A DNA stretch of 64,000 nt from Afipia sp. GAS231 (lineage in GTDB: Bacteria > Pseudomonadota > Alphaproteobacteria > Rhizobiales > Xanthobacteraceae). Shown piece after piece: positions 35,934 to 44,943 of the stretch. Under the pieces are notes generated by a model. That model had not been told where the DNA came from. It did not search any database and saw nothing but the letters and a program-made list of their open reading frames with translations. Made by a program: the position numbers and the translations under genes. The stretch is from contig NZ_LT629703.1 of assembly GCF_900103365.1 (NCBI RefSeq), positions 4,340,001 to 4,404,000 on the forward strand, given 5' to 3'. Numbering within the stretch: the stretch's first letter is position 1; every line of letters begins with the position of its first letter.

Positions 35934-36254
35934 ATGAAGTATGCGCTTGCCGTGTTGATGCTGTTGCTTCCGGGCATCGCGTCCGCGGAAGAAACGCTGA
36001 CCGAGAAGTGCACGTCGGACGCGGCTTCCTCCTACGGCGGCGAAGGCGACCGCGAATTCTTTGCCTATGATATCGAGAACACCTGCGACTTTCGCCTGAG
36101 TTGCGAACTCAACATCGCCATCCTCACTGCGTACGGCTTGAAACTGGACCACAAGATCGTGACGATCGAGCCGAAGTCGCACGGCAGCCTGGTGCTGTGG
36201 ATCAAGTCGGCCGGTGGCATGAGCACGCGCAGGCACACCTGCAAGCAGATCTAG
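35934..36254 (+). CDS. Hypothetical exported protein
   Basis: Unrecognised 106-residue protein with a clear signal peptide (YALAVLMLLLPGIASA, cleavage near residue 18). The mature part has five cysteines, enough for two disulfides, and a beta-rich C-terminal stretch with IVTIEPKSHGSLVLWIKSAGG. AAGGGAG precedes the ATG. It follows surf1 by 48 bases in the same direction and could be co-transcribed, but nothing else ties it to the oxidase. Confidence 0.72.
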   Translation: MKYALAVLMLLLPGIASAEETLTEKCTSDAASSYGGEGDREFFAYDIENTCDFRLSCELNIAILTAYGLKLDHKIVTIEPKSHGSLVLWIKSAGGMSTRRHTCKQI

Positions 36255-36325
36255 CGCGCGGCCTCCTGATCGCCGCAACGGCTACGAAGTTACTCGCATG
36301 CGAGGGCTGCAGAGGCCTGGTAAGC

Positions 36326-36355
36326 AAAAACCGGCCGCGCCTGCGCGCGACCGGT
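36326..36355 (-). terminator. Intrinsic terminator of the Gly/His-rich gene
   Basis: On the minus strand, a stem formed by ACCGGTCGCGC and GCGCGGCCGGT with one mismatch is followed by a run of U residues. It lies about 65 bases beyond the stop of the gene at 36422-36652. Confidence 0.75.
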
Positions 36356-36421
36356 TGCTATCGGGAATTCGATTCCGCCTGGGCAATGGTATGGCGGGCG
36401 CGGTTTCCCGTGAAGATGGGG

Positions 36422-36652
36422 TCAGTGATGGCGCCAGCCATAATGATGTCCGCGGCCTCGGCCCCAGCCGTAGTGATGGCCGCGCCCGCCGCGGCCCATA
36501 TGGCCGCCGCCGTGTCCATGACCGCCCCGGACCTGGATCACCGAATCGTCCTGGTTGGCCATCGGGGCCATGCCCAGTCTGGCCGAGGCTGACGCGGTCA
36601 GTCCGAGCATTGAAGCGAACAGCGCGACACCAATCACCAAGATACGTTTCAT
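36422..36652 (-). CDS. Small secreted Gly/His-rich protein
   Basis: Protein of 76 residues. A signal peptide (residues 1-24, cleavage near SASA) leaves a mature peptide of about 52 residues. Its last 35 residues are almost all Gly, His, Arg and Tyr/Trp, with two GRGHHYGW repeats and ten histidines. Such tails bind metals or nucleic acids, or simply give a flexible cationic peptide. A strong GGGAGGAAAA precedes the ATG and an intrinsic terminator follows, so this is a genuine monocistronic gene. It is convergent with the neighbouring exported protein gene. Confidence 0.8.
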   Translation of the reverse strand: MKRILVIGVALFASMLGLTASASARLGMAPMANQDDSVIQVRGGHGHGGGHMGRGGRGHHYGWGRGRGHHYGWRHH

Positions 36653-37201
36653 CCGATTTTCCTCCCGATCGCAGGGTTGCGATTTCCGAACCAAGTTCCG
36701 GGCACCCGGTTTGTTCCCTTCCTCGGATCGCAGCGATGCGATTTGCCTTGCGCAGGTAAGGCCGGAGTGTTTCCGCTGACCTGTAGGCTCGTGGGCAGTT
36801 TGTTTTGTGCAATCGCACGCGAGACCATGGGTGCAGCGCGCACCCGGTCTTTCTGCGTCCTCCGTTTCAGAGGGTAAGGTTTCTTTCAAAACGTCGGGCG
36901 CATCGCGCCGCGAGAACAAGAGCGCATGTCTCACAACGTCATTGCGAGGAGCGAAGCGACGCGGCAATCCATTCTTTCTTACTGTGGCGTGATGGATTGC
37001 TTCGCTTCGCTCGCAATGACGTGGATAGACCGCGGCGGGGATGACGGGGAGGGGGCCCCCGACCCCAGCCTTTCCGGCCAATCCGGCATTTCCCCTTGGC
37101 CGAAAAACGCTCTATGGTGCCCAGCGCTTCGCGCTGCGCGGAGACGCATATCTCATACATATCAAAGGCTTGGCGTAGGGGTCAGGCCTTTGGAGGGCAA
37201 G
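36653..37201. other. 549-base intergenic region before thrC
   Basis: It contains the promoter of the Gly/His-rich gene, the palindromic element at 36937-37021, and the leader of thrC with a CAGCGC-TTC-GCGCTG hairpin near 37118-37132. No additional gene is supported. Confidence 0.6.
36937..37021. repeat. CGTCATTGCGAG palindromic element, copy 2
   Basis: An 85-base copy of the element at 24123-24205, with identical terminal arms and the same GCAATCCATTCTTTCTT and GATGGATTGCTTCGCTTCGC blocks. The spacer between them differs. Confidence 0.9.
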
Positions 37202-38620
37202 TTGACGCGGTATATTTCGACCAGAGGCGAAGCCCCCACGCTGGGTTTCTGCGACGTGATGCTGACCGGGCTCGCCCGTGACGGCGGGCTCTACGTGCCG
37301 GAAATCTGGCCGCAGCTCTCGCACGCGACCATCGCCGGATTTTTCGGACGGCCGTATTGGGAAGTCGCCGTCGAGGTGATCCGCCCCTTTGTCGCCGGCG
37401 AGATTTCCGACGCCGATCTCGGCCGCATGGCGAACGAGGCCTACGCTACCTTCCGCCATCCTGCGGTGGTGCCGCTCGACCAGACCGGTCCCAATCAATT
37501 CCTGCTGGAGCTGTTCCACGGCCCGACGCTGGCGTTCAAGGACGTCGCGATGCAGCTGATCTCGCGGTTGATGGATCACGTGCTGGCCAAGCGCGCGCAG
37601 CGCACCACCATCGTGGTCGCGACCTCGGGCGATACCGGCGGCGCCGCGGTCGATGCCTTTGCCAATCTCGACAATGTCGATCTGATCGTGCTGTTCCCGC
37701 ACGGCCGGATCTCCGACGTGCAGCGGCGCATGATGACCACGTCGGGCGCCGGCAATGTCCACGCGCTGGCGATCGAAGGCAATTTCGACGATTGCCAGGC
37801 GATCGTGAAGGCGCTGTTCAATCACCACGGCTTTCGCGACGCGGTCTCGCTGTCGGGCGTCAACTCGATCAACTGGGCGCGCATCGTGGCGCAGGTGGTG
37901 TATTATTTCACCTCCGCGGTCGCCCTTGGTGCGCCCGCGCGCACCGTGGACTTCACCGTGCCGACGGGGAATTTCGGCGACATCTTTGCGGGCTATGTCG
38001 CCAAGAAGATGGGGCTGCCGGTCCGCTGGTTGCGGATCGCCTCCAATGTCAACGACATCCTGCCGCGCACGCTGAAGACCGGCATCTATGAGGTGCGCGA
38101 GGTTCATGCTTCCGCCTCGCCGTCGATGGACATCCAGGTGTCCTCGAATTTCGAGCGGCTGCTGTTCGAAGCCAGCGGCCGCGATGCCGACAGCGTTCGC
38201 CGCCTGATGGCCTCGCTCAAGCAATCCGGGCGTTTCGTGCTGCCGGATGCTGTGCTTGCCGCCATCCGCGAGGAATTCGACGCCGGACGCGCCGACGAGA
38301 CCGAGACCGCGGCCACGATCCGCGCCGCCTGGCGCGAGGCCGGCGATCTCGTCGACCCCCATACCGCGGTGGCGCTGGCGGTGGCCGATCGCGACACCTC
38401 GGATTCGAAGATCCCCAACATCGTGCTGTCGACCGCGCATCCGGCAAAGTTCCCCGACGCGGTCGAAGCCGCCTGTGGCGTGCGGCCGCAATTGCCGGCC
38501 TGGCTCGACGGCCTCATGACCAAATCCGAACACATCACGGTGATGAAAAATGATTCCACCGAAGTCGAGAAATTCGTGCGCAAGGTCAGCCGTGCCGCGA
38601 AGCAGGGAGTTGCCGGATGA
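37202..38620 (+). CDS. thrC: Threonine synthase
   Basis: PLP enzyme of 472 residues that converts O-phosphohomoserine to threonine. The N-terminal RYISTRGEAPTLGFCDVMLTGLARDGGLYVPE is diagnostic in pattern. The PLP lysine lies in LAFKDVAMQ near residue 115, and the phosphate-binding loop is ATSGDTGGAAV near residues 141-151. The start is TTG at 37202 with GGAGG five bases upstream; the frame is open for 92 codons upstream, but that part overlaps a repeat and is not conserved. The stop overlaps the M16 peptidase start. Confidence 0.95.
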   Translation: MTRYISTRGEAPTLGFCDVMLTGLARDGGLYVPEIWPQLSHATIAGFFGRPYWEVAVEVIRPFVAGEISDADLGRMANEAYATFRHPAVVPLDQTGPNQFLLELFHGPTLAFKDVAMQLISRLMDHVLAKRAQRTTIVVATSGDTGGAAVDAFANLDNVDLIVLFPHGRISDVQRRMMTTSGAGNVHALAIEGNFDDCQAIVKALFNHHGFRDAVSLSGVNSINWARIVAQVVYYFTSAVALGAPARTVDFTVPTGNFGDIFAGYVAKKMGLPVRWLRIASNVNDILPRTLKTGIYEVREVHASASPSMDIQVSSNFERLLFEASGRDADSVRRLMASLKQSGRFVLPDAVLAAIREEFDAGRADETETAATIRAAWREAGDLVDPHTAVALAVADRDTSDSKIPNIVLSTAHPAKFPDAVEAACGVRPQLPAWLDGLMTKSEHITVMKNDSTEVEKFVRKVSRAAKQGVAG

Positions 38621-39906
38621 GCGTTGACGTCACCAAGCTGCCGTCCGGATTGACCGTCATCACCGATACCATGCCGCATCTGGAAACCGCCGCCCTCGGC
38701 GTCTGGACCGGCGTCGGCGGCCGCGACGAAAAGCCCAACGAGCATGGCATCTCGCATCTGCTCGAACATATGGCGTTCAAGGGCACCACCAGGCGCTCCT
38801 CGCGCGAGATCGTCGAGGAGATCGAGGCGGTCGGCGGCGATCTCAACGCCGGGACCTCGACCGAGACCACCGCCTATTATGCGCGGGTACTGAAGGCCGA
38901 CGTGCCGCTGGCGCTCGACGTGCTCTCCGACATTCTCGCCAATCCGTCCTTCGTGCCTGACGAACTCGAGCGCGAAAAGAGCGTCATCGTGCAGGAGATC
39001 GGTGCGGCGCAGGATACGCCCGACGACGTCGTGTTCGAACATCTCAACGAGCTCTGCTATCCCGATCAGCCGATGGGGCGCTCGCTGCTTGGCACCGCCA
39101 AGACGCTGAAGAAATTCGATCGCGATATGCTGGGCAATTATCTCTCGACGCATTATCGCGGGCCCAACATGGTGGTCGCCGCCGCCGGCGCCGTCGACCA
39201 CAAGCGCGTCGTCGAGGAAGTGGCGCAGAAGTTCGCCAGCTTCGACGGCCAGCCTGCGCCGAAGCCGCAAGCGGCGATGTTCGGCAAGGGCGGCTCGCGC
39301 GTGGTGCATCGCGACCTCGAACAGGCGCACCTGACGCTGGCGCTGGAAGGCATACCGCAGACCGACCTGTCGCTGTTCTCGATGCAGGTCTTCACCAACA
39401 CGCTCGGCGGCGGAATGTCGTCGCGGCTGTTCCAGGAAGTGCGCGAAAAGCGCGGCCTGTGCTACTCGATCTACACCTTCCACGCGCCCTATGCCGACAC
39501 CGGCTTTTTCGGCCTCTATACCGGCACCGACCCGGCCGACGCGCCTGAGATGATGGAAGTGATCGTCGACGTCATCAACGACGCGGTCGAAACCCTGACC
39601 GAAGCCGAGATCGACCGCGCCAAGGCGCAGATGAAGGCCGGGCTCCTGATGGCGCTGGAAAGCTGTTCATCGCGCGCCGAGCAACTGGCACGCCATGTGC
39701 TTGCGTATGGCAGGCCGCTGACGGTGGAGGAGCTGGTGGCGCGGATCGACGCGGTCAGCGTCGAATCGACCCGCAACGCCGCGCGGGGCCTGTTGTCCCG
39801 CAGCCGTCCGGCGGTGGTGGCGCTTGGCAGCGGCAGGGGTCTGGACACGGCGGTGGCTTTTGCGGAAGGATTGACCAGGTCAAAGGCGAAGACGCTGCTG
39901 CATTGA
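38617..39906 (+). CDS. M16 family zinc peptidase (mitochondrial processing peptidase-like)
   Basis: Peptidase of 429 residues with the inverted zinc motif HLLEHMAFKGT (His47, Glu50, His51) and a downstream glutamate in the ELEREKSVIVQEIG segment. The C-terminal half is the inactive repeat typical of the family, with GGGMSSRLFQEVREKRGLCYSIY near residues 267-289. It resembles the beta subunit of mitochondrial processing peptidase and rickettsial or rhizobial homologues; the natural substrate in bacteria is unclear. It overlaps thrC by four bases (ATGA), an arrangement common in alphaproteobacteria. Confidence 0.93.
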   Translation: MSVDVTKLPSGLTVITDTMPHLETAALGVWTGVGGRDEKPNEHGISHLLEHMAFKGTTRRSSREIVEEIEAVGGDLNAGTSTETTAYYARVLKADVPLALDVLSDILANPSFVPDELEREKSVIVQEIGAAQDTPDDVVFEHLNELCYPDQPMGRSLLGTAKTLKKFDRDMLGNYLSTHYRGPNMVVAAAGAVDHKRVVEEVAQKFASFDGQPAPKPQAAMFGKGGSRVVHRDLEQAHLTLALEGIPQTDLSLFSMQVFTNTLGGGMSSRLFQEVREKRGLCYSIYTFHAPYADTGFFGLYTGTDPADAPEMMEVIVDVINDAVETLTEAEIDRAKAQMKAGLLMALESCSSRAEQLARHVLAYGRPLTVEELVARIDAVSVESTRNAARGLLSRSRPAVVALGSGRGLDTAVAFAEGLTRSKAKTLLH

Positions 39907-39935
39907 AGATTGCTCTTTGCGGGGGAGTGTAGGGC

Positions 39936-40523
39936 ATGGCCCTGTTTCGTTTGCCAACCAGCGGACCGGCCGCGCTCGTACCGCGCGGCCATGGCCTGCT
40001 GCTGCGCGCCCCGCAGATGTCGGACTTCCCGCAATGGGCCCACCTGCGCGAATCCAGCCGGGCTTACCTGACGCCGTGGGAGCCGATCTGGCCGTCGGAC
40101 GATCTCACAAGGGCAGGCTTCCGCCGCCGGCTGCGGCGCTATGCCGAGGACATCGCTTCCGACCGCTCGTATCCGTTCATCGTCTTCCGCGAGTCCGACG
40201 GCACCATGATTGGCGGCATCACGCTCGCGAATGTGCGCCGCGGCATCGTGCAGGCCGGCACCATCGGCTATTGGGTCGGCGAGCCGCATGCCCATCGCGG
40301 CCATATGACCACGGCGCTGCGCGTGCTGCTGCCGACGCTGTTCGGCGAGCTCAATCTGCACCGCATCGAGGCCGCCTGCATTCCGACCAATACGCCGTCG
40401 ATCCGGGTGCTGGAGAAATGCGGCTTTACCCGCGAGGGACTGGCGCGGCGCTATCTCTGCATCAACGGCGTCTGGCAGGACCATCTGCTGTTCGGCATGC
40501 TGCACGAGGATTTTCGCGGCTGA
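39936..40523 (+). CDS. RimJ/RimL-type N-acetyltransferase
   Basis: GNAT enzyme of 195 residues in the RimJ/RimL branch. Visible features are RGHGLLLRAPQMSDFPQWAHLR near residues 17-38, the acetyl-CoA site GYWVGEPHAHRGHMTTALRVLL near residues 109-130, and NTPSIRVLEKCGFTREG near residues 151-167. Family members acetylate protein N-termini, including ribosomal S5, or small amines. A GGGGGAG sequence lies upstream of the ATG. It is 29 bases after the M16 gene and probably co-transcribed with thrC. Confidence 0.9.
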   Translation: MALFRLPTSGPAALVPRGHGLLLRAPQMSDFPQWAHLRESSRAYLTPWEPIWPSDDLTRAGFRRRLRRYAEDIASDRSYPFIVFRESDGTMIGGITLANVRRGIVQAGTIGYWVGEPHAHRGHMTTALRVLLPTLFGELNLHRIEAACIPTNTPSIRVLEKCGFTREGLARRYLCINGVWQDHLLFGMLHEDFRG

Positions 40524-40620
40524 CACCCTCCTAATCGGTGCCTTGGGTTCGCCGCCATTGGCCTGCTATAAGGCCGCCGTGGACGATGACGACGAAATGA
40601 CGAGGATCCAGGGACGCCGC

Positions 40621-41259
40621 ATGGGTGACAATCGGTTGGTCAAAGTCGCTGTAGTGGCCGGGATGGCTTGTAGCCTGCTGGCCGTGCCGGCGTCGGCGCA
40701 ATCGCTGGGCGATCGCTTCAAGAGCCTGTTCGGTGGCAAGTCGGACGAGCCGGCTACGGCAGCGCCGGCAGCGGCCGTGCCGGAAGATACCGGCGACCTG
40801 ACCTGCCCGCCGGTCACGGTCCGGGCCGGCGCCTCCACCTACGCGGTGGCGGCGCCCGGCAAGCAGCCGGTCGGCAACGACCTGCGGTTTCAGGCGACCA
40901 TTACCAAGATGGCCCGCGAATGCAGCGTCAATGGCGGCACCATCACCGCGCGGATCGGCATTCAGGGCCGCGTCATTGCCGGCCCCGCCGGCGCGCCGTC
41001 GTCGATCCAGGTTCCGATCCGTGTCGCCGTGGTGCAGGGCGGCGTCAACGAGAAAACCATCGCCACCAAGGCCTACCAGACCACCGTCAACCTGACCGAA
41101 ACCGGCAGCGACCCGTTTACGCTGGTGGCAGAGGATCTGGTCTATCCGGTGCCATCAGGCGGCGTCGGCGACAGCTACATTTTCTATATCGGCTTCGACC
41201 CCCAGGCGCTGAAGCCCGAGCGTCCCGCGCCGGCGCCGAAGAAAAAGAAGCAACCATAG
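40621..41259 (+). CDS. Hypothetical exported protein
   Basis: Unrecognised protein of 212 residues. A signal peptide (residues 1-26, ending VPASAQ) precedes an Ala/Pro linker and a beta-rich domain starting at LTCPPVTVRAGASTY near residue 60, with further strands in the ITARIGIQGRVIAGPAG and IPIRVAVVQGGVNEKTIATK regions, and a lysine-rich tail. Two cysteines in the domain could form a disulfide. The ATG at 40621 has AGGGA six bases upstream; another ATG at 40597 is possible. It looks like a periplasmic or outer-membrane-associated protein, with a terminator 107 bases beyond its stop. Confidence 0.75.
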   Translation: MGDNRLVKVAVVAGMACSLLAVPASAQSLGDRFKSLFGGKSDEPATAAPAAAVPEDTGDLTCPPVTVRAGASTYAVAAPGKQPVGNDLRFQATITKMARECSVNGGTITARIGIQGRVIAGPAGAPSSIQVPIRVAVVQGGVNEKTIATKAYQTTVNLTETGSDPFTLVAEDLVYPVPSGGVGDSYIFYIGFDPQALKPERPAPAPKKKKQP

Positions 41260-41347
41260 CGTTTTCGAGCGAAGTGGATGCCGGTTCGCATAGCAATCAA
41301 GTTTACGCAGATTGCGTAGACTTATCTGCGGTAGAAAACGCGTCAAA
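41258..41347. repeat. Intergenic element, family D copy 2 (direct)
   Basis: The outer blocks AGCGTTTTCGAGCGAAGTGG with CCGGTTCGC, and GAAAACGCGTCAAA, match the reverse complement of 23342-23392. The centre holds about 40 additional bases including the dyad TACGCA-GAT-TGCGTA at 41304-41318. Confidence 0.7.
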
Positions 41348-41365
41348 CAAAAAACTAGGCAAACA

Positions 41366-41400
41366 AAAAAGCCGGCGCGATCATCTCGCGCCAGCTTTTT
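41366..41400. terminator. Bidirectional terminator between the exported protein gene and atpF
   Basis: A stem AGCCGGCGCGA/TCGCGCCAGCT with one mismatch is flanked by A-runs on the left and T-runs on the right. It serves the plus-strand gene and the minus-strand atp operon equally. Confidence 0.9.
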
Positions 41401-41417
41401 GATTGGTTGAAACTGCT

Positions 41418-41903
41418 TCAGTTCAGCTTGGCGCGAACTTCGGCGATGCCCTTGGCGAGCAGGTCGTCGGCCACCGAACCCTTGACCGACTGCGACAGGA
41501 TGGTCGAGGCGGCGGCGACGGCGGCGTTGGCCGCAGCAGAACGAACGTCCGCCACAGCCTGCGCTTCGGCGAGCGCGATCTTGCCCTCGGCGGTCTTGGT
41601 GCGACGGGCGACGAAGTCTTCCATCTTGGCCTTGGCTTCGGACGCGATGCGCTCGGCTTCGGCCCTGGCGTTGGCGATGATCTCTTCGGCCTCGCGCTCG
41701 GCGCTGGTTCGCTTGGACTTGTAATCGGCGAGCAGCTTGGCGGCTTCTTCCTTCAGACGGCGGGCGTCGTCGAGTTCGGCCTTGATGCGGTCGGCGCGCT
41801 TGTCGAGCGCCGTCAGCACCGTGCGGTGGATGCCCAGATAGGCGAACAGCACCATCAAAATGACGAAGGCTACCGCGACCCAGGTTTCCGGTTCGAAGAA
41901 CAT
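41418..41903 (-). CDS. atpF: F0F1 ATP synthase subunit b
   Basis: Subunit b of the peripheral stalk, 161 residues. One N-terminal transmembrane helix (about residues 7-25) precedes a long charged amphipathic coiled coil rich in Ala, Glu, Lys and Arg that reaches to the F1 head. It is the last gene of the F0 operon atpI-atpB-atpE-atpF'-atpF and overlies a bidirectional terminator. It pairs with the b' subunit upstream, as in photosynthetic and rhizobial bacteria, where the stalk is a heterodimer. Confidence 0.95.
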   Translation of the reverse strand: MFFEPETWVAVAFVILMVLFAYLGIHRTVLTALDKRADRIKAELDDARRLKEEAAKLLADYKSKRTSAEREAEEIIANARAEAERIASEAKAKMEDFVARRTKTAEGKIALAEAQAVADVRSAAANAAVAAASTILSQSVKGSVADDLLAKGIAEVRAKLN

Positions 41904-41907
41904 CAGA

Positions 41908-42477
41908 CTATCCCTTCAACGAAGCGTCGACCGCGCTGTTCAGCGTGGTGCCGTCGGGCAGCACGCCGGTGAGGCGCTGGACGATGGCGCTGGCCGCATC
42001 CGCGGCGATGCCGCGCACGTTTCCCATCGCGGTCGCACGGGTCGCCGCGATCTGCTTTTCGGCGGCGGCAAGCTTGGCGGAGAGCTGGTCTTCCAGCGTC
42101 TTGCGCTCGGCTTCCGAAGCCGCGTTCAGCTTCTCGCGGGTTTCGTTGCCGATCGCCTGGGCCCGCGAACGCGCCGAAGCGAGTTCGGTTTCGTAGGCCT
42201 TCAGCGCCGCATCCGACTCGTCCTTCAGCTTCTGCGCCGCCGAAAGATCGCCCTCGATCGCATTGGCACGTGCATCGATCACGCCGCCGACACGCGGCAG
42301 CGCAATACGCGACACGATCAGATAAAGGGCGACGAACGCGATGACGAGCGACACCAGTTGCGAAGCGTAGGTCGACGACTCGAACGGAGGAAATCCTCCG
42401 CCGTGTCCGCCGGGGGCTTCGGTGTGGGCGCCGGTTTCGTGGCCCTTGGCCGGGGTACCATGACTCTTTTCAGCCAC
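41908..42477 (-). CDS. atpG: F0F1 ATP synthase subunit b'
   Basis: Second b-type stalk subunit, 189 residues. A His/Gly-rich N-terminus of about 30 residues is followed by one transmembrane helix (about 40-60) and a coiled-coil stalk. The start is GTG at 42477 with a strong GGAGGA upstream; no ATG lies at a comparable position. It sits four bases upstream of atpF. The name atpG is used here for b' as in alphaproteobacterial annotation, not for the gamma subunit. Confidence 0.93.
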   Translation of the reverse strand: MAEKSHGTPAKGHETGAHTEAPGGHGGGFPPFESSTYASQLVSLVIAFVALYLIVSRIALPRVGGVIDARANAIEGDLSAAQKLKDESDAALKAYETELASARSRAQAIGNETREKLNAASEAERKTLEDQLSAKLAAAEKQIAATRATAMGNVRGIAADAASAIVQRLTGVLPDGTTLNSAVDASLKG

Positions 42478-42537
42478 GGGGTCCTCCTGTTGCTGTCAGA
42501 CGCGCCGCCCGGAACGGACGGCGCGACAGGGTGCCGC

Positions 42538-42768
42538 TCAGAGCGGAACGAACAGCAGCAGCAGCGCGATCAGCAGCGAGAAAATGCCGAGCGCTTCGGT
42601 CACGGCGAAGCCGAAGATCAGGTTGCCGAACTGGCCCTGGGCTGCCGACGGGTTGCGCACGGCTGCGGCAAGGTAGTTGCCGAAGATCACGCCCACGCCC
42701 ACGCCTGCGCCGCCCATGCCGATGCATGCGATGCCCGCGCCGATAAGTTTTGCTGCTGCCGGTTCCAT
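42538..42768 (-). CDS. atpE: F0F1 ATP synthase subunit c
   Basis: Proteolipid of 76 residues forming the rotor ring. Two transmembrane helices are joined by the polar loop containing RNP (residues 38-40). The proton-carrying carboxylate is Glu58 in [11 protein letters not shown]. The glycine-repeat [12 protein letters not shown] in helix 1 is typical. The ATG has a strong AAGGAG ribosome-binding site, fitting the need for many copies. It lies between atpB and atpF' on the minus strand. Confidence 0.96.
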   Translation of the reverse strand: MEPAAAKLIGAGIACIGMGGAGVGVGVIFGNYLAAAVRNPSAAQGQFGNLIFGFAVTEALGIFSLLIALLLLFVPL

Positions 42769-42824
42769 TTTCTTGAGCTCCTTGAGAGGTAAGACAAAGT
42801 GAGGGTGGAAATTCCCCGGACCGT

Positions 42825-43574
42825 TTAGTGTCCCGGATGAATGGCGTCGTTGAGGTAGATGCAGGTCAGGATCGCGAACACGTAGGCCTGCAGGAAGGCG
42901 ACCAGCAGCTCCAGCGCGGTCAGCGCGACCGTCAGCGCCAGCGGCAGCACGCCGCCGGCCCAGCCGAGCAGGCCGAGCGAGGCGCCGAGCATGGCGACGA
43001 AGCCCGCGAACACTTTCAGCGCGATGTGGCCGGCCAGCATGTTGGCGAACAGACGCACACTGTGCGAGACCGGCCGCAGGAAGAACGACAGGATTTCGAT
43101 GAACATGACCAGCGGCAGGATGTAGATCGGCACGCCCGAGGGCACGAAGATCTTGAAGAACTTGAAGCCGTTCTTGTAGAGGCCGTAGATCAGCACGGTG
43201 AAGAACACCAGCAGCGCCAGCGTCGCGGTGACGATGATGTGGCTCGAAATCGTGAAGGTGTAGGGGATGATGCCGATCAGGTTCGAAACGCAGATCAGCA
43301 TGAACAGCGAAAAGATCAGCGGGAAGAACTTCATGCCTTCCGAGCCGGCGGTAGAGCGGATCGTGCTGGCGACGAACTCGTAGCTGATTTCGGCGACCGA
43401 CTGCAGGCGCCCGGGCACCAGTTGCCGTCCGGTGCCGATCATCAGGATCGAGATCACCGCGACCGCGATGAACATGTAGAGCGACGAGTTGGTGAAGGCG
43501 ATCGTCTGGTTGCCGATATGGCCGATGGTGAACAGCGGCTCGATATTGAACTGATGGATCGGGTCGATTTTCAT
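42825..43574 (-). CDS. atpB: F0F1 ATP synthase subunit a
   Basis: Stator membrane subunit of 249 residues with five to six helices forming the two proton half-channels. The essential arginine lies in [16 protein letters not shown] near residues 169-184. The helix [23 protein letters not shown], conserved in subunit a, is near the C-terminus. The N-terminus ([15 protein letters not shown]) is typical of alphaproteobacteria. It lies 69 bases downstream of atpI and 56 bases upstream of atpE. Confidence 0.96.
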   Translation of the reverse strand: MKIDPIHQFNIEPLFTIGHIGNQTIAFTNSSLYMFIAVAVISILMIGTGRQLVPGRLQSVAEISYEFVASTIRSTAGSEGMKFFPLIFSLFMLICVSNLIGIIPYTFTISSHIIVTATLALLVFFTVLIYGLYKNGFKFFKIFVPSGVPIYILPLVMFIEILSFFLRPVSHSVRLFANMLAGHIALKVFAGFVAMLGASLGLLGWAGGVLPLALTVALTALELLVAFLQAYVFAILTCIYLNDAIHPGH

Positions 43575-43643
43575 CCGCGCGGCTCTTTGTCCACCGGCCT
43601 GGCCGGCAATCGAATTTCAAATGTCGTGACTTCCCGCCGACGC

Positions 43644-44015
43644 TCAGCGCTTGCCCGAAGATACGCCCGCAGACCTCACCACGTTGACCACGCCGGCGGT
43701 AAAGCCGAGCAGCAAGAACACGATGAGACCGAACGGCGATGTCGACAACAAACGGTCGAACCCCCAGCCAATCGCCGCCCCGACGACAACGCCCGCAACC
43801 AACTCCGAGGAAAGGCGGAAACCGATCGCCATCGCCGAAGCTCTGGCCGCCGCATCTCCGCTTTCGGTTCCGGGTTGGTCAGTCCTGATTTTTCGGCTGT
43901 CACGAATTTCGGACAACCGGTGATCCAGACTTCCGAGCCTTGCGGAAAGCGCAGCTTCGTCGGAAGACGAATGATCGCGTTTTCCACTTGCGTTGTCGTT
44001 GTTGTCTTCGGCCAT
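43644..44015 (-). CDS. atpI: AtpZ/AtpI family F0 accessory protein
   Basis: Protein of 123 residues encoded first in the F0 operon. The N-terminal 60 residues are charged and probably cytoplasmic; two hydrophobic helices follow (about residues 70-88 and 95-113) with the [22 protein letters not shown] hairpin typical of this family. It is thought to assist c-ring assembly or Mg2+ handling. The ATG at 44015 is preferred to a TTG two codons earlier. The operon's promoter should lie in the 273-base gap upstream. Confidence 0.9.
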   Translation of the reverse strand: MAEDNNDNASGKRDHSSSDEAALSARLGSLDHRLSEIRDSRKIRTDQPGTESGDAAARASAMAIGFRLSSELVAGVVVGAAIGWGFDRLLSTSPFGLIVFLLLGFTAGVVNVVRSAGVSSGKR

Positions 44016-44122
44016 GCCCAAGACCCTAAACGATGCCGCGGTTGATGGAAATTGCGCCCGTCACCCTTGAAGCCGCGCGGACCATACTTACCGCGTCTAA
44101 TCAAGTCAAGATTACGTCGTAA

Positions 44123-44147
44123 CCAGTTAGTGCATTGATTTAACTGG
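44123..44147. promoter_or_regulatory. Inverted repeat upstream of the atp F0 operon
   Basis: CCAGTTA and TAACTGG are exact reverse complements separated by 11 bases in an AT-rich stretch, 108-132 bases before atpI. It may be an operator or the promoter region of the operon. Nothing identifies a regulator. Confidence 0.3.
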
Positions 44148-44288
44148 ATTTATTTGAAGGCCGTCCACGGCCCTGTGGACCCGTCATCGCAGTGCAGCAG
44201 CTCGTGCGTCACGGATCGATCTTGCGCGGATTTCGCCGGTCTGTTGGGATGCGTGAGGCGATCACGAGATCCACGCTTCGGAGCCGGC

Positions 44289-44912
44289 ATGCCGCGTCAG
44301 GTCGATTACTACTTCTCGTTTCAATCGCCGTGGGCCTATGTCGGACATCGGACATTTCGGGGCCTGGTAAGTACCTACGATCTCAAGGTAAATCACAAAC
44401 CCGTGGTGCTGGTCGATCTGTTCTCGGAGACCGGCGGATTGCCGCTGATGAAGCGCCACCCGGTGCGGCAGCGCTACCGGCTGGTCGAGCTGCAGCGCTG
44501 GCGCGACAAGCGCGGCCTGAAATTCCATCTGCATCCGGCGAACTGGCCGTTCAACGCCCGGCTCGCCGACGGCGTCGTGATCGCCGCGATCGAACTCGGC
44601 CTCGACCCCGACCGCTATCTGGCGCGGGGTTTTGCCGCAGTCTGGGAAGATCAGCTCAGTCTGGCCGATCCCGCGATGGTTGCGAAACTGGCTGACGAAT
44701 TCGGTCTGCCGGGCCAACAGTTGGTGGAGCGATCGGAGCAGGAGGCGATCGGCGCGGCCTATGAGCAGAACCGCCAGGATGCGCTGGCGAATGACGTGTT
44801 CGGCTCGCCGGCCTATGTGCTGGATGGCGAAGTGTTCTGGGGACAGGACCGGATCGAATTGCTTGAAGATGCGTTGAAGTCCGGCCGCGCGCCCTATAGC
44901 TCACACGTTTAG
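44289..44912 (+). CDS. 2-hydroxychromene-2-carboxylate isomerase / DsbA-fold protein
   Basis: Protein of 207 residues with the DsbA-like thioredoxin fold of the kappa-GST/HCCA isomerase family. The N-terminal DYYFSFQSPWAYVGHRTF (residues 6-23) contains the conserved serine in the SPWAY motif where true DsbA has CxxC, and the C-terminal block is VFGSPAYVLDGEVFWGQDRIELLEDAL near residues 171-197. Such enzymes use glutathione to isomerise chromene or related aromatics; this one's substrate is unknown. The ATG at 44289 begins the conserved region. Confidence 0.87.
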   Translation: MPRQVDYYFSFQSPWAYVGHRTFRGLVSTYDLKVNHKPVVLVDLFSETGGLPLMKRHPVRQRYRLVELQRWRDKRGLKFHLHPANWPFNARLADGVVIAAIELGLDPDRYLARGFAAVWEDQLSLADPAMVAKLADEFGLPGQQLVERSEQEAIGAAYEQNRQDALANDVFGSPAYVLDGEVFWGQDRIELLEDALKSGRAPYSSHV

Positions 44913-44943
44913 AGCATACTGGTACTGAGGCGGGAGCAAGCTC

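Noticed and set aside
36926..37201. 92-codon N-terminal extension of thrC
   Set aside because: It overlaps the CGTCATTGCGAG repeat. The TTG at 37202 has a good GGAGG and begins the conserved threonine synthase N-terminus.
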